Positions 23,787 to 33,689 of a stretch of DNA of 64,000 nt are shown one piece after another. The translations under genes and the position numbers were made by a program. Origin of the DNA: Canna indica. Lineage: Eukaryota > Streptophyta > Magnoliopsida > Zingiberales > Cannaceae. The stretch lies in assembly GCA_034359265.1 (NCBI GenBank), contig CP136890.1:32778501-32842500 (forward strand), read 5' to 3'. Under the pieces are notes generated by a model. The model had not been told where the DNA came from, ran no database searches, and worked only from the letters and a program-made list of their open reading frames with translations. Position 1 is the stretch's first letter. The number at the start of each line of letters is the position of its first letter.

Positions 23787-25401
23787 TGTAGTCGAAATGA
23801 CGACACTAGAGGGGGGTGGGTGAATAGTGTGTCTACTAAATTATTCGCCTAAGTTACAATTTTAATCATTTACTTAGATTGGTTTAGACAATTTGCAATT
23901 CAATAATTATATGCGGAAGCGATAAATAGTAAAGCAATAAATGCACACAACAAATCAATGCAAACACAGGATTTATAGTGGTTCAGCCCCAATTCCTACT
24001 CCACTACCTAAGCACCCCGCTTAGGATTTTCAAACTAGTTTCACTAGATTAAATTGGTTTCCCTTACAGAGAGAATTTTGCACCGGAAAGTCTCTGCTCT
24101 CAACCGAAGGCACTTCCATACCCGAAAGTATCCTGCCTTCCTACCGAGAGCACTTTCCCACCTCAACCTAAGGACAACTCAACTTAATCCTAGTAAAACT
24201 AAGTTTAATTACACCGGTGGATTTAAACCTCAAACACAGGCTACCACCCAATTTCAAGACCTAACAATCCTAGGTCTTAACACGCACAAATCCAAACAAA
24301 GCATTTCCAATAAACAATAAAAGATACAATAAAAAGAGCTAAGAATGAAAAGATGAACCACAGCTCTTTTCAAGCCTTTGGCGCCTTCAACTCGTCAAGG
24401 AATGAGCTTGATCAAAACCCGAGTTGAGCCCAGCTTGTGCGTTGAGGAAATTGTCCGCGGAAAGAAACAGAACGCAAGCGTTGATCGTTTGGAAGGCACT
24501 AAATCTCCCTTAGAATGTTCAATGATCACTGTAAGATTGGGAGAGGAAGATTAAAAGAATCATATGAGGGTGTATTTATACCCTGCTGAAGAAACGACTG
24601 CTCAATGGATAGAAAACTATCTATTGCAGACCACTGATCGATTGGTCGATCGACCGATCGATCGACTGCCGCATTCTGTCTGTGGTCGATCGACCGACGG
24701 GTCGACCGCCCAGACGTGACTGTTCATTCCCTCAATCCGGTCGACCCATCGGTCGATCGACATAGTGAAGCCAAGATCGCACGCTGTGCGATTTTTTACT
24801 CTGATCGACCGATCGGTCGACCGGTAGAGCTACTGCCCAAAACCATCCTTTGTCAGTCGACCTACTGGACAATGGAAGTGCCCACTGCCTATTTTCGGCA
24901 GTGTTCGGTCGATCGACCGATCAACCAAAATGGCTGGTGCCATTTTTCTTACCCTATTCGGTCGACCGCCCGGTTGACTGAACATAGGCTGAGATTTGTT
25001 TATCAGCCTATTTTCTTCCTCGCTTCGTTTCCGGGTTCTAGCTTTCAACGAGCATCATCTCGGAGAGCTTTCCATGTGATCTTTGAGCTAATCCGATGTG
25101 ACTTTGGTGCACTCGTCGATCTTCGAGAAACTTCCGCGATGAACCCGAGCGCGATGATCAATGTTCTTTTTGATATCCGATTTCTCTAATTTTTCCGATC
25201 GAGGACATCGAACGGTACTGATATGGAACCTGATGATATTCTCAATGAAATTCCGATATCCGATTTCTTCAATTTTTCCGATCGAGGACATCGAACGCTA
25301 CTGATATGGAAGTTGAAGATATTCTCAATAAAATCATCTGTCCCATGTTTGTTATCATCAAAACTGAGATTAAGGCTAAGATTGAAAACCTAAAGCCAAC
25401 A
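23787..25401 (-). repeat. LARD B 5' LTR
   Basis: 1615 bp. The palindrome block at about 24633-24985 contains runs such as GGTCGATCGACCGATCGATCGAC. The ~85-bp tandem duplication (25180-25330) is present as in the partner LTR. It ends ...AAAGCCAACA at 25401 and abuts LARD A gag. Confidence 0.88.
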
Positions 25402-25985
25402 GTAGCTTCATAGTCATTGCAAGAGGATGCTTCATTTGAATGTGATGATGTTGTAGAAGCTTTTGACCTATTCTTTGCCTTGTTTTTCATGGTAGGGCAA
25501 TTCTTCTTCACATGCCCTTTTTCCTGGCATGCATGACACACTACCTTTCTTTTTCGGCTCTTGGAGCTACTCCTTTGACTAGAAGAGCTATGGGCATCAA
25601 AACCAAGATTATTAGTAGGTGAGTGACCATTGTCATCATCACTTTCATCAAAAGTGTCAATCTCTTCAGTTTTGACATAATCATATAAAATATTTAAAGT
25701 GGCTCATAAGTCATAAGCCGAAAAGCAATGCATGACTTTATCTAGGATGCCATTTGGTAATATACAAAGAATACAATTCATGGCATCTCCATTATACTTA
25801 AACATTTTCTTATCTAATTCACTCCAATCATGCATATCATCCTTAGGTTCAATGAATTCCCAATGTAACATGTTAAAGACACCAAAATCTTTAGTCTTTA
25901 AATAAGTGTACATCCTATGTTTCCAAAGACCAAAGCTTGAGTCATCGAACCTAGGAGGTGAAGACGCTACCAACTCTAGTGCCAT
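25402..25985 (-). pseudogene. LARD A gag, N-terminal part
   Basis: The start ATG at 25985 lies about 55 bp after the primer site. The product begins MALELVASSPPRFDDSSFGLW, the copia-type gag (UBN2-like) fold, with HRMYTYL, WSELDKKMFKYNGDAMNCIL and KVMHCFSAYDL motifs. A TGA at 25704-25706 replaces the Trp codon conserved in LARD D (DLWATLN). The frame then continues through an acidic segment to a CCHC knuckle CHACQEKGHVKKNC and a Ser/Thr-rich stretch until LARD B interrupts it. Confidence 0.8.
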
Positions 25986-26038
25986 TCTCGTATCGAGATA
26001 AATTGTAGAAGGGATGGTGAAATCACAATCTACGACCC

Positions 26039-26050
26039 GCTCTGATACCA
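26039..26050 (-). promoter_or_regulatory. LARD A primer binding site (tRNA-iMet)
   Basis: TGGTATCAGAGC on the element strand, two bases after the 5' LTR, complementary to the 3' end of plant initiator tRNA-Met. Confidence 0.9.
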
Positions 26051-26052
26051 AT

Positions 26053-27440
26053 TGTAGACGAAATGACAATACTAGAGGGGGGGTGAATAGTGTGTTATCT
26101 AATTAATTAGTCTAAATTCAATTTTATTCGTTTCTCAAATCGTTTAACCAAGTTGCAATTATGCGATTAAATGCGAAAGCAAGATAAAGCAATTAAGCAC
26201 AAATAAAGTATCAATGCAAATACACAAATTTATAGTGGTTCAGTCCCAATGCCTACTCCACTACCTAAGCACCCCACTTAGGATTTTTAAACTAGGTTTA
26301 CTAGATTAATTCTTGTTTCCCTTACAATGAGGACTTTGACTCAAAGAGTCGCACTCTCGACCTAAGGCACTTCCACACCGGAAGTCTCCGCCTTCTTACC
26401 GAGAGCACTCTTCCACCTCAACCCTAAGGGACAACTCGACTAATCCTAGTAAGACTAAGTTTACACAAGTGGCTTTACACCTTCACAACAAGGTAACCAC
26501 TCACACAACAAGACCTAACAACCTAGGTCTTACTCAAACTCAAATTCAAATAAAACAATGTCCAAATAACAATTAAAATACAATCAAAAGAGCTTAAAAA
26601 ATGAGAGAGGAACCACAACTCTTTTTCAAGCCTTCAACGCGTCAAGAGGTAGAGCTCGAATCAATTCCCGAGTCGAAGCAGAGTTTGCGCTTGAAGAATT
26701 TGTTGGTGGAAGAACCAAGCGCAAGCGATTAATCTTTTGGAAGGCTCAAAACTCCCTTTTAATTGCTCAATAAAATCCGTAAGAGTGGGAGGGAAGGAAA
26801 TTGAGAGGTTGGATGAATGATATTTATACCCTCTCAAAGAAACGATAGCTCAACGGATAGAAAACTATCCATTGTAGACGCTCGATCGATTGGCCGATCG
26901 ATTGACGCAGGTTGCGTCTTTGGCGATACGCAGTCCAGTCGACCAATTGGTCGATCGACATGTCCTCTACAAGAATTTGGCCTCTGTTGGTCTACCGCCC
27001 GATCGACCGAAGTAGCCACTGCCAATTTTTGGCACTATTCGGTCAACGGTCCGATCGACAGAAAGGACTACTGCCTTTTTTCTTATACTCTTCGGTCGAC
27101 CGAACATAGGTTGATATTTATTTTTCAGCCTTTTTCTTCCGCACTTCGTTTCCGGGTTCCGGCTTTCAACGAGCATCAACTTGGAGAGCTTTCCATGTGA
27201 TCTTTGAGCTTGTCCAATACGTCTTTGGTGCACACGTCGATCTTCGAGAAATTTCCATGACGAACTCGAGCGGGACGATCAATGTCCTTCCGATTTTCTG
27301 ATTTCTTCCAATTTATCTGATCGAGGACATCGAACGCTAATCGATATGGAACTTGAAAGATTTCTCGATGAAATATTAGTTCTATGTTTGTTATCATCAA
27401 AACCGAGATTAAGGCCAATGTTGAAAACCTAAAGCCAACA
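26053..27440 (-). repeat. LARD A 5' LTR
   Basis: 1388 bp, about 118 bp shorter than its partner 12180-13685. The missing bases fall in the palindrome block (here about 26880-27107, versus 13017-13350), so that block gains or loses units after insertion. TATA box near 26820-26829 (complement). Confidence 0.9.
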
Positions 27441-27445
27441 TTAAG
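27441..27445. repeat. target-site duplication of LARD A (right)
   Basis: TTAAG, identical to 12175-12179. Confidence 0.85.
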
Positions 27446-28316
27446 GGGCATGTACCTTTCAAATTGGTTGCTCAGACGCGGTGGGGACCTCGACATCAGG
27501 TGGTAGTTTTGTTCGTGATGACTGTGATCCTCCTTTTTCTCACCGTGCTTCCTGAATTTTTTGTCTTCGACGATGGCTTTGAGGTTTTGCCAATCGACCC
27601 TCTTCGCCTCTCGCTGGTCTTCTATTCTTCTAAAATTCGTCGCCTTTTCTTGGAACTCAGCCTTGTCCTTAGGCTCGGTTAAGGCAATCTGGTCGACGAA
27701 GGACCCGAGTTTTAAATAGAGTTGGAGGCAGAAGAGCTCGATCTTTGGGTTGAGAGTTGGGATGTTGGCCACCGTGGGTCAGAATCTATTCAGGTATTCC
27801 CTTAGGGGCTCATGTGACCATTGTCTGATGTAGCGGAGGGTGGCTGCCGTCTTGTGGTATACTCGTGGCATGGTGAAATGGCTGTGGAAAACGCGGGAGA
27901 GGTCTTTGAAAGAGTGAATAGAGTCTAGTGAGAGGGAGCTGAACCATAGTAGGGTGCTATTCCCTAAGAACGCCGAAAAGGCTTGTTTGTCAGCGTGCGG
28001 AGTTGGTCGCTCCATTATAGAGCATTGCGGTTTGGAATGGTGTCAAGTGTAGGGCGGGGTCGCCCGTGCCGGTGTATGGCGTCGAAGTATTGGGCAACAA
28101 CAACTCATTTCTCGGGGGAAAGCAGGTTGTCATGATGTGGTCGGCGAAGGGCACTGTATCAAGAGCAGGAACAACTTCGGCCTTCTGAATTCTAGGGTCT
28201 TTATTTTTCTCCAGGCGTGGAGCACTAGTGGCTTCGCTACGAGGGGCCGGATCGGGCCTCCATTCTCCTAGTTGGGAGTTGTCCCTAGGTTCTGGGTAGC
28301 AATCGCGGTTAGCCAA
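27446..28316 (-). pseudogene. Tat-1 gag, N-terminal and capsid part
   Basis: Reading minus from 28316: a Pro/Glu-rich start (PEPRDNSQLGEWRPDP), then PFADHIM, the start of the capsid region (TPYTGTGDPALHL), AFSAFLGNSTLLWFSSL and SIHSFKDLSRVFHSHF, LREYLNRF, and a C-terminal Lys/Glu/Arg-rich linker ending ...YMPLN at the LARD A site. This is the retrotransposon gag domain of Tat-type elements. A one-base frame change near 28010 and a stop near 27775 break it into three frames. Confidence 0.8.
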
Positions 28317-29251
28317 GGGCTATTCGCGAGATCACAACGGTGCATGGGCTTGGGCTTTTAGTTGTTGGATTTCAACTTCCAAGTCGCCTATTCGTTGATA
28401 AGGATCTTCAAGAGGGGGATGAGCCGGTACCGGAGCGTCACTCCTCTTTGTTTCAGCGTTACCAAGTTGCGGTCGATCGCTGCCATCGGGTCGTGGTTGT
28501 TGCTGTGCAGCGATGGTCGCTTGACTCCGGGTTCAACGCTAGCAGGGGGGACTGCAAAAGATACTATGACGCCCATGTTAGGACGACTCCAAGGTGGAGG
28601 TTACGGAAATTGAAACTTACAATTACTTGGGTGTGCCGCGTCTGTATATATTGAAGGTGAAGGTGATCATGCTGCTCGATAATCTCGCTGGGATTGCTGC
28701 CCAGAATGGGTCGTGGCCAATCCTGGAGATGACGAGTTTATGATGATATGTTCCTTGTGATAAGGGAGGACGTAGGAGTCCATATTCGGCCGGGTGGGTC
28801 CCCCAAGTAAAGCTGTTTGACTTGGCTTGAGTTTGGCTCAAGGGCGTTGCATGGGCGGAGCCCCCTAGGCGGGGCCGCACTGTCACAAACTAACTGTTTT
28901 GGGCAGAAAATGTTCGTGCAACTCCCTTGCTTCCCGTACAAGAGATCAGCCTTAAGCAAACTTGCTTTGTCAATGTCGAAAAGTCGCAGGTTCCTATTTC
29001 ACGTGGTTTGAAGCATCTGGGTGGCACGAACATGGCGCTCAAGGTTGCTATTATGGCAAACGCATGCCCCACAGTGTTAAGTCGAGAAGACCCATTCGGG
29101 ACAGTAGGTTTATCCCTTGCACGAAAGCAAGGGTGCCGCATAGACTCTTCCGCCAAGACAATTGGTACGTTACTGCGCGGTTCGGTTCCGACGAAAGATA
29201 GGGCGGTACTGGGTCTAGCCCGACCGAGCCCAATAGTCCTAGTCGAGTCCA
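28317..29251 (-). other. Tat-1 leader and presumed 5' LTR remnant
   Basis: Non-coding. Parts at 28560-28880 match the Tat-2 leader (copies at 34722-34824 and 45534-45700), and the last 50 bp (...AGTCCTAGTCGAGTCCA) match the Tat-2 end at 45814. About 300 bp around 28890-29190 have no counterpart in Tat-2. LTR and primer site could not be delimited; the small ORFs on both strands are not convincing genes. Confidence 0.5.
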
Positions 29252-30099
29252 GTAACTAATTATGCATTCAAATTAGTTTTTTCTCTGATATGATAGCAAG
29301 TATTTTTACTATACCAAAGAGCAATTATTTTTCTGCATATACTTACAATTTTATCAATCTCTTATTGGCTTTTAGATGGAAGACCTCATAAAGTTGACTC
29401 TCAAGGCATACGAGACAATACCCACATCGTGATAGAGCCTACATTCATTTTCAATAGTTTCAACATCATGGCCTTATGCGCTATAAGTATAACGCCAAAA
29501 TGGACAAATTCGACTATGTCATAATTCTCAAAATCACAGTTTATAATGTGAATTAATTTTTTTTAGATGTGAAATTTTCTTCTTGTATTTGACTCATTGT
29601 TTAGATATCAAGTATGATACTATAGAATAATCATTTTAATCCAAAACAAATCTTGCATTGTGTTAAATGGGATAATTGGGAAAAAAGAATACCCTCCTGA
29701 GAGGACTAGTGCTTTAAATATTTTAGGTTTAAATACTCTAGTAAAAATTTTATAATATAAGAATCAACAAAGAAATATGTACTCGTTGTACGTTATAATT
29801 TTAATAAAAAATTCAAAGTTGAATGATTAAAATAATATTTATTATTTTTTAATATTCTAAATTGGGCTCCCTCATTAAATTTTTATGTCCGCCATTGACA
29901 AAGTCATCACTCTCATGTCCAAGCTTGTCGGTGATCAGTAATTGCAATAACGTTGAGATACTGCCTTGACTCGGTGCTATAGTGCTAGCGATGTCGTTGT
30001 CATCTCAAGCAGGCGGGTGAGGCCACCATACCACATGGTGTTGTCTCCCTATAACACACTATGATTGTGTTTGTCATCGCTCGTGGCAGCAACAACAAC
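29252..30099. other. spacer between Tat-1 and the CACTA element
   Basis: AT-rich to about 29880, then mixed composition to the CACTA end. No recognised coding, RNA or repeat feature. Confidence 0.45.
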
Positions 30100-30766
30100 C
30101 ACTACTAGAAATTGAGTCTTCAGCAATGACTATCAGCAACGGCCGCTTAAGCCGTTGCTATTTGCAATGGCATTCTTACGGTCGCTCAAGCCGTTGCAGA
30201 TATGTTGTATCTGCAACGGCTTTCTAACGGACACACGAGCCGTTGCTGATGATTTTAATTATCAGCAACGTCTTTCTAACGGACAAGTGAGCCGTTGCTG
30301 ATGATAACTTATTAGCAACGGCTTTCTAACGGGCGAGTGAGCCGTTGCTCATAAGTTTATAAAGGTCACAGATCGCGCCCGACCCTTCTTCCTCCCGCTG
30401 CTGCCGCCATCGCCTCTCGCCGCCGCTGCCGACGCCGACGACGCCGAGTTGCCGCTGCCGACGCTGCCGTTCGTCCTCGACCGCCGATTTCATGTATTCA
30501 TCGCCGCCCGGCCGTATCTTCCCGTTGCGGTCGGCGGGAAATCCGACCGAAACTCTATTTTTAGGGTTTCGGCCGGCGGCGGTCGGCCGATGGCCGCTGC
30601 CGGATCTTGTACAATGTTCGGACACACTGTCCGGACACTGTACGCTGGACTCCAGCGCCGGAAAGAGTAGATTTATAATTTTTTATTTTTTTATTTATAT
30701 GTTAATTAATTATTTAGATTAATTGTTTAATTTGTTAGATTAATTATTAGGGTTTAGATTAATTTC

Positions 30767-30948
30767 GGAATTATCCACTTCGGCATTGTGCCGGAATCGT
30801 CCACTTCGGACGCGCGCCGGAATCGTCCACTTCGGATGTGCGCCGGAATCGTCCACTTCGGACACGCACCGGAATCGTCGACTTCGGACTCTTGCCGAAA
30901 TCGTCTAATTTGGACTCGTGTCGGAATTGTCCAATATGGACTCGAACT
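30767..30948. repeat. 26-bp minisatellite, seven units
   Basis: Seven head-to-tail units of exactly 26 bp with consensus GGAATCGTCCACTTCGGAC then RYGYRCC. The inner units are nearly identical and the last two diverged. Found only in the left CACTA arm, not in the right. Confidence 0.9.
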
Positions 30949-31181
30949 ATCTCGAAACATTTAGAAAATAATCATCCATCCGACGAGTTGATATGTTTCA
31001 CGTACGCATCGACGAGTCGGATATGATTTAGCAAAACCTTAGATCCGTTCGGGGATTGTATGTTCGTGTAAAAGAAGTAGATGATCTTTTATACGATGTA
31101 CAATTCTTGAATTATCTCTGATTGGACAATTTGGGAATATAGTTATTTGTACTACGTACACTTACGTTTTTATTTTAACTG

Positions 31182-31300
31182 TTAACTAATAATTCTAAAT
31201 TTCGGCAATATCTCTCTTGTTCTCCGATACGCGACCAGATGATATGCGTATTCGGAGAATTGTAGGGAGATGCTGCCGAAATTTAGAATGAAGTTAGCGA
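31182..31300. repeat. hairpin in CACTA left arm
   Basis: Inverted repeat with arms of about 50 bp (TAATAATTCTAAATTTCGGCA / TGCCGAAATTTAGAATGA) and a loop of about 14 bases near 31240. The same hairpin lies at 48784-48907 in the right arm. Confidence 0.8.
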
Positions 31301-31337
31301 TTAAAATAAGTATGGGTCCACCCCTATGCACAACAAT

Positions 31338-31660
31338 GTTTTCTCCGAATATTGTCCCTTAAAAAGTTAAAAATAGATAAATTTTTTTCTCTAATCATTT
31401 TGCAGCATTTTCAAATAAAAGATTTATTCAATTTAAACTATAAAAAGTTGATAACATGATTCAGTTGATTTTTAATTTATGTTTTAATTGAATTCGGTTT
31501 TCGATATGATCCAAATCGGATCCAACATCAATGCTCAATTAAATTGGTCAGATTGTTTCAGGTTTAGGGGCGAGCATCAGTCGATTCGGTTAATTAATTA
31601 AATTAAATTTTCATTTAATCGAACCAAATTTTTGGATTAATAGATCAAAATAATCGAAAA
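31338..31660. repeat. dispersed repeat, copy 1
   Basis: About 300 bp starting TGCACAACAATGTTTTCTCCG, repeated in direct orientation at 55965-56290. The right part has a TTAGGGG(C/T)GA(G/A)CAT start followed by TTAATTAATTAAAT, like an hAT-type MITE terminus. It separates the CACTA left arm from Tat-2. Confidence 0.7.
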
Positions 31661-31684
31661 ATAATATTAATTACGATAGGAGTT

Positions 31685-32240
31685 GAGTAATGGCTCTAAG
31701 GTCGAAAGTAGTGGTGTGGTAGCCAAAGACTGCACTCGGGGATTGAGGTCGAGCTCGCCGAGGAGCGTAAGACGAAATCGAGTGCGAGAAATTGAGTAAG
31801 GGCTCTAAGGCCGGAAGTAGTGGTGTGGTAGCCAAAGACTGCACTCAGAGGTTCAGGCCGAGCTCGCCGAGGAGCGTAAGGCGGAACCGCGCACGAGGAG
31901 TTGAGTAAGAGCTCTGAGGCCAAAAGTAGTGGCGTACGTGATCGCCAAAGGCTGCACTCGTGGGTTCAGGCCGAGCTCACCGAGGAGCTTAATGCGGAAT
32001 CACACACGAGGAGTTGAGTAAGGGCTTTGAGGCCGAAAGTAGTGGCGTGGTAGCCAAAGACTGCACTCGATGGTTCAAGCCGAGCTCGCCTAGGAGTGTA
32101 AGGCAGAATTCGCATGCGAGGAGTTGAGTAAGGGCTCTAAAGTTAGAAGTAGTGGCGTGGTAGCCAAAGACTGCACTCGGGGGTTCAGGCAGAGCTCACC
32201 GAGGAGCGTAAGGCGAAACCGCACGAGGAGTTGAGTAAGT
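31685..32240. repeat. ~110-bp tandem repeat, five units (Tat-2)
   Basis: Five head-to-tail units of 109-113 bp, each containing GAGTAAGGGCTCTRAGGCC, GTAGCCAAAGACTGCACTCG and GAGCTCGCCGAGGAGCGTAAGG. Such arrays commonly sit in the 3' non-coding region of Tat-lineage elements. ORFs across them are incidental. Confidence 0.85.
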
Positions 32241-32569
32241 TGTTTTAAAGTGCGCCGGGCTGAGCCGTAGGCCACATGTAGGATCGAGGACCAGACTCGG
32301 TGATAATCGATCTCGTGAGAAGCTCGCCTGGGGTCGTTGAGGGCGTAGGGAGCCTAGAATAGGAATTAAGGCTAGCGAGCCAAACTGGTGAAAGTCGAGT
32401 TCTAATCGCTACATGGAGTGCTGAGCTCTGGGGCCGAAGACCACAACTTTATTGTGTAATAAGGAATTTGTGCGTAAAGGAGGAATGCTATGTTCTGAGC
32501 TTTATTGTAATGATTTGATCATGCGTTGACTTCTTTTCAAGGGTTGAGTCGGGGTTGCTTTCCCATGTC
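32241..32569 (-). other. Tat-2 non-coding 3' region
   Basis: Moderately GC-rich with no coding similarity. It connects the 110-bp array to the protease remnant and may be untranslated region or LTR. Confidence 0.45.
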
Positions 32570-33137
32570 TTATCCTGAGCTTGGTTCAGAGGTTTCAGCC
32601 GATTGTTTGTCTTTGATCTTGGGAAGACTGATAAGCTCATTCTTTGCTTCGGCCACCTTTGGTTTCAGGCATTTGTTGTAGCACCATTGGGCTTCTTTCT
32701 GATCGGCGTGCAACACGCCTGCCTCTATCTCTGAGATAAGAAATTTTACCGATAGGGGGGAGTACATACGACAACCTCCATATTATTTAAGGATGGTCAT
32801 CCTTGAATCATATGATATGGGCTGGTGATATTGATGACAAGATAATGTACATCAATTGTTTTCGCTTTTGGTTGAGAGTTGAATGTCGTCCTCAGCCATA
32901 TGGCTCTGTCGACGTTAACTCTCTCTCCCGAGAAGCCTACCAAGTCCCCCTTGCATACTGTGAGCGAGACTTCCGTTAATTACATTTTCTCAAAGGTAGA
33001 ATAGAAAAGAATGTCGGTCGAGCTCCCTTGGTCGACAAGAACTTTTTTGATGATGAAGTTTCCCGCAATCATAGAGATTACTATCGGATCGTATAGGTTT
33101 TGATCAGTTCCTTGAAAGTCGGATTCATAAAATGATA
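32570..33137 (-). pseudogene. Tat-2 protease remnant
   Basis: Minus-strand translation shows VLVDQGSSTDILF near 33040-33080, with an intact DQG active-site triad, and then SPYHMIQG-stop-PSLN (a stop replaces the Arg of the LGRP motif) and a C-terminal linker KFLISEIEAGVLHADQKEA like that of Tat-1. Further stops interrupt it. The gag middle and C terminus between this and 33138 are deleted. Confidence 0.75.
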
Positions 33138-33640
33138 TTATTGAGGTTTTGGGGGTAGGTCGGCAAAGATTCTAGGCTTTAGCCTGAGCTGGATGGAGAA
33201 GAGCTCGATCTGTGGGTCAGGGTTGGGAATTTCGATCGCTATGGCTTGAAACCTGTTCAAGTATCCTCTTAGGGGCTCGTGCTGCTCCTGCCTAACATAG
33301 TGGAGGGCAGCCCCCATTTTGTGATATACCCACGATGTGATGAACCGGTTGAGAAAGACGCGGGAGAGGTCATCAAAGGAATGGATAGACCCTAGCAGGA
33401 GGGAGGCAAATAATAATAGGGCAGTTTTTCCCAAGAAAGTAAGGAAGATTCTACAGAGTGCGAAATCGGTTGCTCAGTGATAGAGCATCATAGTCTTAAA
33501 TGCCGTCAGGTGTAGCGCGGGGTCGCGCGTACCATTGTAGGGTGTGAGGGTGGTAGGTAACTCACTCCTCGGCGGGAGGCGGATTGTCATGATGTGCCCG
33601 GCAAAAGGTCCCGCGTTGAGAGGGATGGAAGTTAGGGTTA
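33138..33640 (-). pseudogene. Tat-2 gag fragment
   Basis: LLFASLLLGSIHSFDDLSRVF, HYVRQEQHEPLRGYLNRF and FSIQLRLKPRIF parallel Tat-1 gag at 27700-28010. The N-terminal part (33435-33640) aligns in a broken frame, and about 430 bp present in Tat-1 (28165-28600) are deleted before the leader. Confidence 0.75.
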
Positions 33641-33689
33641 CATGAGGTGTGTCGTGTCTATATTTATTGCGGGTGGAGGTGATGAGGTC

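Larger units (their letters stand above)
17883..25401 (-). mobile_element. LARD B: gag-only copia-like LTR element nested in LARD A
   Basis: Same family and orientation as LARD A, inserted in LARD A gag between the codons for ...DYEA and SKVCLM. LTRs lie at 17883-19462 and 23787-25401. The polypurine tract (complement of 19463-19477) is intact; the primer site next to the 5' LTR is altered (GCTCTGATACGAA in place of GCTCTGATACCAA). Gag is badly broken, no pol is present, and the non-coding interior carries a 523-bp hAT-type MITE. Without the MITE it is about 7.0 kb. The right junction is clean; the left one has 57 bp of filler. Confidence 0.83.
12180..27440 (-). mobile_element. LARD A: gag-only copia-like LTR element (split by LARD B)
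   Basis: A complete insertion with TG...CA ends, 5-bp duplication TTAAG, LTRs (12180-13685 and 26053-27440), a primer site for initiator tRNA-Met (26039-26050) and a polypurine tract (13686-13700). Setting aside LARD B and its flanking filler leaves about 7.7 kb. Only a gag gene is present (25985 to 17091, interrupted). Between gag and the polypurine tract lies about 3.4 kb of AT-rich DNA without pol. It is therefore non-autonomous and must have been copied by enzymes supplied in trans. Gag design (UBN2-like domain, long coiled coil, two CCHC knuckles) recalls the SIRE/Maximus group of Ty1/copia. Confidence 0.85.
10894..29251 (-). mobile_element. Tat-lineage Ty3 retrotransposon remnant (Tat-1), split by LARD A
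   Basis: Gag sequence at 27446-28316 and the gag C terminus plus protease and early RT at 10894-12174 become one continuous minus-strand polyprotein once 12180-27440 is set aside. The gag reads ...YMPLN on one side and N-SSREAILHE on the other, with TTAAG duplicated at the break. Domains match the Tat (Retand-type) lineage: a large gag, a CX2HX4HX4C knuckle and a DxGSSADVLF-type protease. Most of RT, RNase H and integrase and the left LTR are missing. The right border at 29251 is inferred from similarity to the Tat-2 end at 45814. Confidence 0.7.
30100..31315. repeat. CACTA left inverted arm
   Basis: Terminal repeat, then subterminal units of the form ATCAGCAACGGC-TTTCTAACGG-GCCGTTGCTGAT (about 30130-30360), a GC-rich stretch (30360-30660), a 26-bp minisatellite and a hairpin. 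30955-31315 aligns with the reverse complement of 48780-49130 at roughly 80-85 percent by eye, and the terminal 250 bp aligns with the other end. Confidence 0.8.

Noticed and set aside
28623..29259. Several overlapping ORFs on both strands right of Tat-1 gag
   Set aside because: They fall in Tat leader or LTR-like sequence shared with Tat-2, with no recognisable domain and conflicting frames.
30326..30670. Pro/Arg-rich ORFs in the CACTA left arm
   Set aside because: They come from a GC-rich trinucleotide-like stretch (GCCGCTGCCGACGCC); no counterpart frame in the right arm.
31685..32240. Regular repeats that could suggest a CRISPR array
   Set aside because: Units are contiguous 110-bp tandem copies without unique spacers, in a plant retroelement.
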